DNA of 6,381 nt from Chloroflexota bacterium (GTDB lineage: Bacteria > Chloroflexota > Anaerolineae > J102), in NCBI GenBank assembly GCA_024276255.1, contig JAJRXO010000372.1, forward strand, positions 1 through 6,381, in the 5' to 3' direction. The position numbers and the translations under genes are program-made. Within the stretch, counting starts at the first letter, position 1, and each line of letters starts with the position of its first letter. The notes below the pieces were generated by a model. That model saw nothing but the letters and a program-made list of their open reading frames with translations. It was not told the DNA's origin and ran no database searches. Below, piece after piece: positions 1-6,381 of the stretch.

Positions 1-2
1 AC

Positions 3-518
3 CCTCAGGTTATCCAGGCCATGGAACTACGCAACGAGGGCGATCGCTGGCTCGAACAGGGCGATCTGGACAGCGCCATTGCCAGCTACGAAGCCGCCCA
101 TGCTGCCCTGCCTGACGATAACGATATCCAGGTCTGGCTGGCCGGCATGTACTGGGTGCAGGGTGACAAGGACCGCTCCCAGGCCATTATCGATCAGCTT
201 GTCCCCACCCTCGGCGCCTCGCAGACCCATGCCGGCGTGGCGCAGGTGCTCGTCCAATTGAAAGACACAGAGAATGCCATCATCATGGCGCAGCAGGCGA
301 TCGAGGAGGACCCCCAGAACGCCAATGCCTACCTGGCCCTGGGCGGCGCCTACGAAGCCAGCGAAAAATACAACTTAGCTATCGAGCAATTTGCTCGCGC
401 TGCCACGGTTGCCGAAGCCAACAACCAGCCAGAACTGATGGCCATTGCCCGCGTCCGTCAGGCGCAGTTACTGCAACGCCTGCCTTTACAAAAATCCCAA
501 AACCAAACCACCCCCTGA
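3..518 (+). CDS. TPR-repeat protein, 5'-truncated by the window edge
   Basis: This reading frame is open from the window's left edge, with no stop before the first ATG at position 21. That ATG has no Shine-Dalgarno-like sequence before it, so the visible part is most likely the C-terminal segment of a longer protein. Two clear tetratricopeptide-type helix pairs are seen. Counting from M at 21, one is at about residues 5-38 (GDRWLEQGDLDSAIASYEAA) and one at about 103-137 (NAYLALGGAYEASEKYNLAI), with a more degenerate repeat between them. It ends in a short polar tail rich in Gln, Pro and Thr. TPR repeats form superhelical scaffolds for protein-protein contacts; the partner cannot be told. No signal peptide or membrane segment is visible in this part. 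The stop lies 25 bases before the phosphoribosyltransferase start on the same strand, so cotranscription is possible. Confidence 0.8.
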   Translation, partial: PQVIQAMELRNEGDRWLEQGDLDSAIASYEAAHAALPDDNDIQVWLAGMYWVQGDKDRSQAIIDQLVPTLGASQTHAGVAQVLVQLKDTENAIIMAQQAIEEDPQNANAYLALGGAYEASEKYNLAIEQFARAATVAEANNQPELMAIARVRQAQLLQRLPLQKSQNQTTP

Positions 519-543
519 TTCCAACTCCTTCACGAGCAACACC

Positions 544-1108
544 ATGGTCAATCCCGAACTACTCACCCCCTACACCGTCACATTGGCCGGCGTCGAACGA
601 CAACTGCCCCGCGTGGAAATCGCTCCCGGCGTCATCATCGCCATCCTCAACATCCTTGGCGACACCGAACTCAGCGAAGCCGTGGCCGATGAATTGGTCA
701 AGCGCCTGCCCCCGGAAACCGAGGTGCTGGTCACGCCCGAAGCCAAGGCCATTCCCCTGTGCTACGCCATGTCAGTCAAGAGCGGCCTGCCCTACGTGAT
801 CCTGCGCAAAAGCCGCAAGCCGTACATGAGCGGCGCCATCAGCGCCGAAGTCGTGAGCATCACCACCGGTAAACCGCAGGCCCTGTGGCTCGACGGCAAG
901 GACATTGCCACCGTCAGGGGCAAAAACGTCGTCGTTGTGGACGACGTCATCAGCACCGGCAGCACCCTGAAAGGGGCAATCAAGCTGCTGGAACAGGCCG
1001 GCAGCCGTGTCATCGCCAGCGCTGCCATTATGACAGAAGGCGACAATCCCGAATGGAAAAACGTGATCTCCCTGGGAAACCTGCCCGTGTGGCTCGATAA
1101 AGGTGACA

Positions 1109-1116
<8 letters not shown>
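544..1116 (+). CDS. Type I phosphoribosyltransferase (adenine phosphoribosyltransferase-like)
   Basis: Predicted 190-residue cytosolic enzyme of the type I phosphoribosyltransferase fold, which transfers phosphoribosyl from PRPP to a base, probably in purine salvage. The diagnostic PRPP-binding signature VVVVDDVISTGST is at residues 129-141, with the two acidic residues D133/D134 and the Ser/Thr-rich phosphate loop. An Apt-like segment VTPEAKAIPLCYAMS is at 63-77, and the basic stretch RKSRKPYM at 89-96 sits where the flexible hood/PRPP loop is expected. Length fits Apt or Xpt relatives (about 170-200). The hood does not let me choose adenine over xanthine or guanine, so no symbol is given. 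The ATG at 544 is chosen because an in-frame ATG at 445 would read deep through the upstream TPR gene and add a non-conserved low-complexity leader. The Shine-Dalgarno before 544 is poor. Its last 8 bases overlap the start of prfA, indicating cotranscription and probable translational coupling. Confidence 0.85.
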
Positions 1117-2185
<1,069 letters not shown>

Positions 2186-2188
2186 GGC

Positions 2189-3043
2189 ATGCCGCAGCTG
2201 TCCGTGGCACAGGCCCTGCGCCTGGCTGTGCCGCAACTGAAAAACGCCGGCATCAGCACACCCCATCTCGATGCCGAACTGCTGCTGGCACACTGCCTGC
2301 AGGTCGAACGCCCTGCCCTGATCGCTCATCCCGAATATCAACTCACAACCGGCCAGCAAGCCCGCTTCCGAGAGTTGCTGGCCCGTCGTTTGCGACGTGA
2401 GCCCCTGGCCTATCTCATCCACGAACGTTGGTTTTACGGCCTCAAACTTTATGTCGACTCCAGCGTGCTCATCCCCCGGCCCGAAACCGAGATGCTGGTG
2501 GAAGCTGCCCTGAACTGGCTGCGCGGGAATCCATCTGCCACGGTGGTCGATGTGGGCACCGGTTCCGGCGCCATCGCCGTGGCCCTGGCCTGCCACGCTC
2601 CCCCTGCAGCCCGCATTCTCGCCACCGACATCTCGGCCGACGCCCTGCGCGTGGCCCGGCGCAACACCCACATCCACGGCGTGGCCACCCACATCGCCCT
2701 GATCCAGACCGATCTGCTGCAAGCCCTGGCGCCGCCCCTGCACCTGATCGTGGCCAACCTGCCCTATGTTGCCAGCCGTGACCGCGACGCCCTCATTCCG
2801 GAAGTACGCGATTATGAGCCCGGGGTCGCCCTATTCGCCGGCCCCGAGGGGCTCGACCTCCTCGATCGCTGTCTGGCACAGGCAAGGCAGCGTCTGGCCG
2901 CCGGCGGCCTCATCCTGCAGGAGATCGGCTATGTGCAGGGGAGCGCGGTGCAGCAACTGGCGCAACAACACTTCCCCGCCGCCAATATCTCGATCCATCA
3001 AGACCTGGCCGGCCTCGAGCGCATGGTCAGCATCCAGACGTGA
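2189..3043 (+). CDS. prmC: Release factor glutamine methyltransferase PrmC/HemK
   Basis: Predicted 284-residue SAM-dependent enzyme that N5-methylates the glutamine of the release-factor GGQ motif in the cytosol. An N-terminal helical substrate-recognition domain (about 1-85) is followed by the family signature IPRPETE at 95-101. The SAM-binding loop DVGTGSG is at 121-127, and the acidic residue ending strand 2 is D147 in ATDIS. The catalytic tetrapeptide is NLPY (190-193), where well-studied PrmC proteins have NPPY; Asn and Tyr are kept. Length agrees with the family (about 275-290). The start at 2189 has GTGAGG at 2175-2180 with an 8-base spacer and lies 3 bases past the prfA stop. The prfA-prmC pairing is widespread in bacteria and fits enzyme and substrate being made together. 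The NLPY variant makes substrate specificity slightly less certain, but position and signature favour PrmC over other N-methyltransferases. Confidence 0.94.
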   Translation: MPQLSVAQALRLAVPQLKNAGISTPHLDAELLLAHCLQVERPALIAHPEYQLTTGQQARFRELLARRLRREPLAYLIHERWFYGLKLYVDSSVLIPRPETEMLVEAALNWLRGNPSATVVDVGTGSGAIAVALACHAPPAARILATDISADALRVARRNTHIHGVATHIALIQTDLLQALAPPLHLIVANLPYVASRDRDALIPEVRDYEPGVALFAGPEGLDLLDRCLAQARQRLAAGGLILQEIGYVQGSAVQQLAQQHFPAANISIHQDLAGLERMVSIQT

Positions 3044-3051
3044 AATGTAAT

Positions 3052-3128
3052 GCGTACTGCGTATCTCGTATTTTCCGGCTCGGTGGAGAGGACGCCTCAG
3101 ATTACGCAATACGTGTCACGGAATACGC
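3052..3128. repeat. Inverted sets of degenerate 7-bp repeats forming an imperfect hairpin
   Basis: In the gap between prmC and the HAD gene, three consecutive heptamers GCGTACT, GCGTATC and TCGTATT occupy 3052-3072. Four heptamers on the opposite pattern, ATTACGC, AATACGT, GTCACGG and AATACGC, occupy 3101-3128. The two sets are reverse-complement versions of one unit, AATACGC. Pairing 3052-3072 with 3108-3128 gives 16 of 21 matches, with a loop at 3073-3107. This is seen directly. The role is unknown: it could be a decayed mobile repeat, a structured transcript end after prmC, or a protein-binding array. No T-run follows, so it does not look like a standard intrinsic terminator. Confidence 0.7.
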
Positions 3129-3164
3129 TGCCAGCAACACACAACACGCCCCCCGTTACTCCTC

Positions 3165-3968
3165 ATGACCATTAAGCTCTTCGCCTGCGATTTTGACGGC
3201 ACGCTTGCCGAGCGTGACAGCAGCATCAGTCCCGCCGCCATTGCCGCGCTCGACGCGGCTCGCGCCGCCGGCGTATGTGTGGTAATCGCCACCGGCCGCA
3301 TGCCCAACACCATGTCCGACTATCTCGATCAGCTACACGTCAGCGACGAACCGCTGATCACGGCCCAGGGCGCGTTTGTTTCCTATCGTGACGGCCGCAT
3401 CTTGCGGCGCCGGGCCCTGGACGCCCGATTGGGGCGGCAGGCCGCGGAGATCGTCCGCCCCTTTGGCGCCAGCATGGCCTTTTACACCGACGACGAAATC
3501 ATCATCGACCACTATGCGGCTTCGGTGGACGATTATGAGACCTGGTTTGGAGGTCCCATTCGCATCGCCGATGATCTCGCCGATGAATTGCAGGGCGAGA
3601 TCATCAAATTCATGGCCATCCACCTGCAAGAATCCATTGTGCCGGAAATCCTGGCGGCGTTACAGGCGCAGCTGGGGCAATACGCCCACATCAGCCGCTC
3701 ATGGCACTGGTTCGTGGAAGGCAGCGCCCCCGATGCCGACAAGGGCACTGCCCTGGCCTGGCTTTGCCAGCACCTGGGCATTGCCCGCCACGAAGTGCTG
3801 GCCATGGGGGATGGCGGCAATGACATCAGCATGTTGCAGTGGGCCGGACACAGCGCGGCCCCGGCTGACGGCGATCCGGCGGCCGTTGCCGCGGCCCGGT
3901 GGGTGGCTCCCCCGCTGAGCGAAGACCCCGTGCCTGCCGCGTTGCGGCATTTTGGGGTGATCAGGTAG
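3165..3968 (+). CDS. Cof-type HAD-IIB family hydrolase (sugar-phosphate/nucleotide phosphatase-like)
   Basis: Predicted 267-residue cytosolic magnesium-dependent phosphatase of the haloacid dehalogenase superfamily, Cof/IIB class. All four catalytic motifs are visible: motif I DFDGT (nucleophile D9 and acid D11), motif II ATGR (T43), the motif III lysine K193 in DADKGTAL, and motif IV GDGGND (215-220). The stretch between about residues 85 and 185 is the alpha/beta cap that defines class IIB and sets substrate choice. Length is typical (about 265-280), so the gene looks complete. Known Cof members act on sugar phosphates, FMN or pyridoxal phosphate; the substrate here cannot be assigned. ATG at 3165 gives the standard MTIKLFACDFDGT opening, but no Shine-Dalgarno precedes it, so translation may be leaderless or weakly initiated. 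The repeat-bearing gap upstream suggests it is not tightly coupled to prmC. Confidence 0.93.
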   Translation: MTIKLFACDFDGTLAERDSSISPAAIAALDAARAAGVCVVIATGRMPNTMSDYLDQLHVSDEPLITAQGAFVSYRDGRILRRRALDARLGRQAAEIVRPFGASMAFYTDDEIIIDHYAASVDDYETWFGGPIRIADDLADELQGEIIKFMAIHLQESIVPEILAALQAQLGQYAHISRSWHWFVEGSAPDADKGTALAWLCQHLGIARHEVLAMGDGGNDISMLQWAGHSAAPADGDPAAVAAARWVAPPLSEDPVPAALRHFGVIR

Positions 3969-3985
3969 TTGGCGAAGTCAGGGCT

Positions 3986-5065
3986 TCAGGCCCGCTCGCT
4001 GAGTTTAAGCTGGATGATGCCACGGGCAGTGATAACGAGGAAGATGAGAATGGCCAGCGCGTTAAGCAGGCCCCCCCATAAGCGCAGCGAACGGATGAGC
4101 GCCACGTCGCCGACAATGCGCATGATGAGGGACAGCACGAGCAAGAGCAGGGGCCAGTACATCTTGGGGGTGTAGTTGATCGGCAGGCCGAGCACGGCGG
4201 GGAAGATAATGGGGGCGTGGCCGAAGATCATGGCGAAAACGAAGCCCACAAAAATAGTATGCAGCATGGCGTCGTAGGGCGGGCCGGCCGGGATTTGCCC
4301 ATAAAACATCATCAGCACCGCGCCCAGGCCCAGCCAGGCGTAGCCCGAAAGCAGACAGATAGCAATGAATTGCGGCAGCCCAGTTTGCCGGATGGTGCGT
4401 CGCGCAATATCGAAACGACCCAACCATACCGCATAGCCCAACATGCCCAGCCCCAGCACGCGCACGCCGGCGTCGGGGATGAGCCATGTCAGCAACAGAC
4501 CAATGCCCGTGATGGCAGAAACCGCGTAGAAGGCAGGGAAGGCATAGGCAGGCAGGCGTTGCAGTCGGCCCAGCTCCAGTCTTTCGGCAGTGATCGTCAA
4601 CACCAGGAAGGCCACCCACCACCATACCGCCATGAAGATCGGGTATCCCAACGCCCAGATCACATTGCCGATCAGCAATGTCAGCACACCTGCTTCCAGT
4701 AGCCAGGTGAAGATGGCAGGTTGACGCTGGACGACAGCCGCCCCCACCAGCAGGTACAAAGCGCTGCTCAGCACCAGCAGCCAGGCCGCGGGTACAAGCA
4801 GGCTGCCACTGGCGAGCATCATGAAGCCTGCCAGCACGGCCGTGATGGGAGATAGGTAGGCCCAGGTCTTGCCCAGGGCCACCGCCCGCTCCAGGGCAAT
4901 CAGCGCCCCAAAGAAACTGGCGATCATCAACGGGCCGTGCATCCCCGCCAACTGCGGCGTAAATGTGGGCCAGTCCCAGCCAAGGCGCAGCAACGCCGCC
5001 CACAAGGTCACCAGCAGGATGATGATCGAACTGGCCAACGAAAGCGGTCGTAGATACTTCGTCAT
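3986..5065 (-). CDS. NnrS-like 12-segment integral membrane protein
   Basis: Predicted 359-residue inner-membrane protein with about twelve hydrophobic helices covering most of its length. It has an NnrS-like layout: a His near the start of helix 2 (H43 in GMHGPLMIASFFGAL), and two more in helix 10 (H269 and H283, in HTIFVGFVFAMIFGH), followed by APIIFPAVLG. NnrS proteins are haem- and copper-containing membrane proteins linked to nitric-oxide stress and denitrification. Similarity here is by pattern only, so it may be a sister family. The start at 5065 is chosen because GGAGG (5078-5074) lies 8 bases upstream; the alternative ATG at 5080, immediately after the upstream stop, lacks a ribosome site and would add only MEAAK. 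It is 15 bases behind the MIP18/DUF59 gene and clearly in its operon. It converges on the HAD gene with 17 bases between stops. Membrane nature is near certain; the family name is less so. Confidence 0.72.
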   Translation of the reverse strand: MTKYLRPLSLASSIIILLVTLWAALLRLGWDWPTFTPQLAGMHGPLMIASFFGALIALERAVALGKTWAYLSPITAVLAGFMMLASGSLLVPAAWLLVLSSALYLLVGAAVVQRQPAIFTWLLEAGVLTLLIGNVIWALGYPIFMAVWWWVAFLVLTITAERLELGRLQRLPAYAFPAFYAVSAITGIGLLLTWLIPDAGVRVLGLGMLGYAVWLGRFDIARRTIRQTGLPQFIAICLLSGYAWLGLGAVLMMFYGQIPAGPPYDAMLHTIFVGFVFAMIFGHAPIIFPAVLGLPINYTPKMYWPLLLLVLSLIMRIVGDVALIRSLRLWGGLLNALAILIFLVITARGIIQLKLSERA

Positions 5066-5073
5066 TTTCGCCG

Positions 5074-5078
5074 CCTCC
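5074..5078 (-). promoter_or_regulatory. Shine-Dalgarno deciding the start of the NnrS-like gene
   Basis: The minus strand reads GGAGG here, 8 bases before the ATG at 5065. It overlaps codons 1-3 of the longer possible reading frame that begins at 5080. A full-strength ribosome site inside that frame points to the shorter protein as the real product. Confidence 0.75.
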
Positions 5079-5080
5079 AT

Positions 5081-5377
5081 CTATAGCCAGCCTAACTGTT
5101 TTTTGGCAGCATCCGTCATCATCTCGGGATTCCATGCCGGCTCCCACACCAGATTGACGGTGACCTCGGCTTCGGGAAAGGCCCTTTGCAGAAATATCTG
5201 GGCCTGATTGGTGATATAGGCACCCAGGGGGCAGGCCGCAGTGGTCATGGTCATATCCACTGCGATATGCTGGTCATCGGACTCCACGTCGTATACCAAC
5301 CCCAGGTCAACCACATTGATGCCGATTTCAGGATCAATGACCTGGCGCAGGATGTCGTAGATTTGTTCTGAGTTCAT
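5081..5377 (-). CDS. MIP18/DUF59 family iron-sulfur assembly protein (SufT/PaaD-like)
   Basis: Predicted 98-residue soluble protein made of a single MIP18 (DUF59) domain. Family marks are DPEIGINVVDLGLVYDV at residues 15-31, the conserved cysteine C49 in TTAACPLG (C49-P50), and the C-terminal VWEPAWNPEMMT block at 77-88. Relatives (SufT, PaaD, eukaryotic CIA2/MIP18) help load iron-sulfur clusters onto client proteins, with the cysteine important for function. The client here is not known. ATG at 5377 is supported by GGAG (5388-5385) with a 7-base spacer. It is the first gene of a two-gene minus-strand operon with the NnrS-like membrane protein, and lies downstream of an extended -10 promoter. 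That pairing suggests a role in maturing a metalloprotein used with the membrane protein, which is inference. No other protein domain is attached, unlike SufT proteins encoded within suf operons. Confidence 0.92.
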   Translation of the reverse strand: MNSEQIYDILRQVIDPEIGINVVDLGLVYDVESDDQHIAVDMTMTTAACPLGAYITNQAQIFLQRAFPEAEVTVNLVWEPAWNPEMMTDAAKKQLGWL

Positions 5378-5418
5378 AGCAAGTCTCCACGTATTATGAT
5401 GGTATAGAAACCTGTCTC

Positions 5419-5427
5419 ATTATATCA
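5419..5427 (-). promoter_or_regulatory. Extended -10 promoter for the MIP18/DUF59-NnrS-like operon
   Basis: The minus strand reads TGATATAAT: a perfect TATAAT (5424-5419) with the TG of an extended -10 element. It stands about 42 bases before the start at 5377. No convincing -35 hexamer is found 16-18 bases upstream; a tandem 8-bp repeat occupies that region instead. This fits an extended -10 or activator-dependent promoter. It is called from sequence alone. Confidence 0.6.
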
Positions 5428-5432
5428 CGCGC

Positions 5433-5448
5433 TTCGGCATTTCGGCAT
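5433..5448. repeat. Perfect tandem 8-bp repeat in the divergent control region
   Basis: TTCGGCAT occurs twice back to back (5433-5440 and 5441-5448). It covers the position where the -35 box of the leftward promoter would be. The placement suits an operator for a regulator, perhaps the divergently encoded Crp/Fnr protein, although the unit is a direct repeat rather than the inverted repeat typical of that family. A chance duplication is possible. Confidence 0.5.
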
Positions 5449-5504
5449 GAATGTGGGCAGGGCGCAGGCGGCGCAGGGGTTATGAGTAAAACTCAGCCGG
5501 TGCT

Positions 5505-5534
5505 CTGGCAGAAAAACGGCGTTTATGAGATAAT
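5505..5534 (+). promoter_or_regulatory. Possible extended -10 promoter for the Crp/Fnr regulator
   Basis: CTGGCA (5505-5510, four of six matches to TTGACA) is followed 18 bases later by GATAAT (5529-5534, five of six to TATAAT), with TG at 5526-5527 giving TGAGATAAT. Transcription would begin near 5541, about 50 bases before the preferred regulator start at 5590. If real, it rules out an earlier translation start at 5482 for this transcript. Confidence 0.4.
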
Positions 5535-5589
5535 GCACATATCAGCTCGCTTAACCGACTCCCATTTTGAATCAACTGCTGGAATTGAC

Positions 5590-6300
5590 ATGCGCCGTCA
5601 TGAAATCATCGATTGTCTTCTACAATCGGCCCTGCTCAGCGGACAGACACGCGACGCCTGTGAGGTCTTTGTCGACGAGGGCCATCTCATCCATGCTCCC
5701 TCGCAAACCTACCTGTTTCATCAGGATGATCCAGCCGACGCAAGCTACTTCCTGCTGAAGGGAAAAGTCCGCCTGGCGCAACTGACGCCGGATGGCAAAC
5801 AGGTGGTGGTAGAAATGCTATCCCCCAAACACTATTTCGGCCTGTTCGTTGCCCTCACCGGACAAACCTATCCCGTTTCGGCGGAAACAGTAGAAGACAG
5901 CATCCTCTATTGCTGGGATACGGAAACCGTGCGCAAGCTGATGTTACAGTTTCCCCAGGTGGCTCTCAACAGCATCGAACTGCTGGGAAAACGCTTCGTG
6001 CATCTGCAGGATCGAGTGCGCAAACTGGCAACAGAACGGGTGGAACAGCGCGTTGCTTTCGCACTGCTTGAGTTATCGCAGACATTCGGGGAAAAAACAG
6101 GCAGTGGGGATGAGATCACGCTCAAGCTCTCCCGCCAGGACCTGGCAGAACTGGCAGGAACCAATATCTACTCTATCAGCCGCATTTTTCGCAAATGGGA
6201 AGAGCAGGGAGTGGTGACAGCCGGCCGCCAGCGGGTGGTGCTCTGCAATCTGGAGCATCTCCACTTCCTGGTCGAAGGCAACAACAAGGTCACGGCCTGA
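5590..6300 (+). CDS. Crp/Fnr-family transcriptional regulator
   Basis: Predicted 236-residue DNA-binding regulator. A cyclic-nucleotide-binding-like beta-roll sensor domain spans about residues 25-115 (FHQDDPADASYFLLKGKVRLAQL), a long dimerisation helix about 117-145, and a winged helix-turn-helix about 178-222 (SRQDLAELAGTNIYSISRIF). There is no FNR-type cysteine cluster: only C9 and C24 lie near the N-terminus, so 4Fe-4S oxygen sensing as in FNR is unlikely. The arginine/glutamate pattern for cAMP binding is also not evident, so the signal is unknown. In the recognition helix, S197 and R198 align with FNR S212/R213, but Y194 replaces E209. The start at 5590 gives the usual short N-terminus before the first helix. 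An in-frame ATG at 5482 would add 36 residues without family features and would span a likely promoter. It is divergent from the MIP18/NnrS-like operon, which makes that operon a natural target (inference). Confidence 0.9.
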   Translation: MRRHEIIDCLLQSALLSGQTRDACEVFVDEGHLIHAPSQTYLFHQDDPADASYFLLKGKVRLAQLTPDGKQVVVEMLSPKHYFGLFVALTGQTYPVSAETVEDSILYCWDTETVRKLMLQFPQVALNSIELLGKRFVHLQDRVRKLATERVEQRVAFALLELSQTFGEKTGSGDEITLKLSRQDLAELAGTNIYSISRIFRKWEEQGVVTAGRQRVVLCNLEHLHFLVEGNNKVTA

Positions 6301-6346
6301 AGTCCCGCCCAGATAAACACGCGTAACCAACAACATAAAACTTCGT

Positions 6347-6367
6347 CATAATTTGCACCAGCGCAAA
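6347..6367 (+). promoter_or_regulatory. Possible promoter and palindromic operator at the window's right end
   Basis: CATAAT (6347-6352, five of six to TATAAT) overlaps the palindrome TTTGCAC-CA-GCGCAAA (6352-6367), in which six of seven pairs match. A weak -35-like TAACCA stands 17 bases upstream at 6324-6329. If a gene starts beyond the window, this would place an operator at its transcription start. The stretch 6301-6381 contains no gene that I can see. Confidence 0.25.
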
Positions 6368-6381
6368 GACAGAAAGTCAGT

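Noticed and set aside
3981..3993. Possible bidirectional terminator hairpin GGGC-TTCAG-GCCC between the convergent genes
   Set aside because: The stem is only 4 bp, has no T-run on either side, and overlaps the end of the NnrS-like gene.
4217..4702. Plus-strand frame antisense to the NnrS-like gene
   Set aside because: The product is rich in His, Gln and Arg, as expected from reading membrane-protein codons backwards; no family features.
4062..5147. Long second minus-strand frame over the NnrS-like gene
   Set aside because: It overlaps the 12-helix protein in another frame, has no coherent hydrophobic pattern, and crosses into the MIP18 gene.
5378..5481. Search for an FNR/DNR box (TTGAT-N4-ATCAA) or CRP box (TGTGA-N6-TCACA)
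   Set aside because: Only isolated half-sites such as TGAT within the -10 region were found; no two-sided match.

Overview
The window is GC-rich, ordinary-looking bacterial chromosome with tightly packed genes. Gene content and style suggest a Chloroflexota (Anaerolineae/Caldilineae-like) bacterium. The hints are an NnrS-like multi-pass protein next to a MIP18/DUF59 protein and a Crp/Fnr regulator, and a block of seven-base AATACGC-type repeats of a kind I associate with that phylum. This assignment is a moderate-confidence inference, not something the sequence proves. No tRNA, rRNA, CRISPR array, transposase or phage gene was seen.

Left part (1-3968, all + strand): the 3' end of a TPR-repeat protein, then a type I phosphoribosyltransferase whose end overlaps the start of prfA (release factor 1) by 8 bases. 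prmC (release-factor glutamine methyltransferase) starts 3 bases after prfA. PrfA and PrmC work together: PrmC methylates the glutamine of the GGQ motif that PrfA uses to release finished peptides. A 121-base gap holding two oppositely oriented sets of degenerate heptamers separates prmC from a Cof-type HAD phosphatase.

Right part (3986-6300): a two-gene minus-strand operon converges on the HAD gene, with 17 bases between the stop codons. It encodes a small MIP18/DUF59 (SufT/PaaD-like) iron-sulfur assembly protein and then a 12-segment membrane protein resembling the NnrS family. Divergent from it is a Crp/Fnr-family regulator on the + strand. Their shared control region has an extended -10 promoter (TGATATAAT) reading left, a perfect tandem 8-bp repeat beside it, and a second extended -10 (TGAGATAAT) reading right. 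The right-hand promoter lies inside the longest possible reading of the regulator, which supports a start at 5590.

The most interesting part is this right-hand module, which looks like a small regulated unit for nitrogen-oxide or redox stress. Function there is inferred from families and gene order. The rest is conserved housekeeping.
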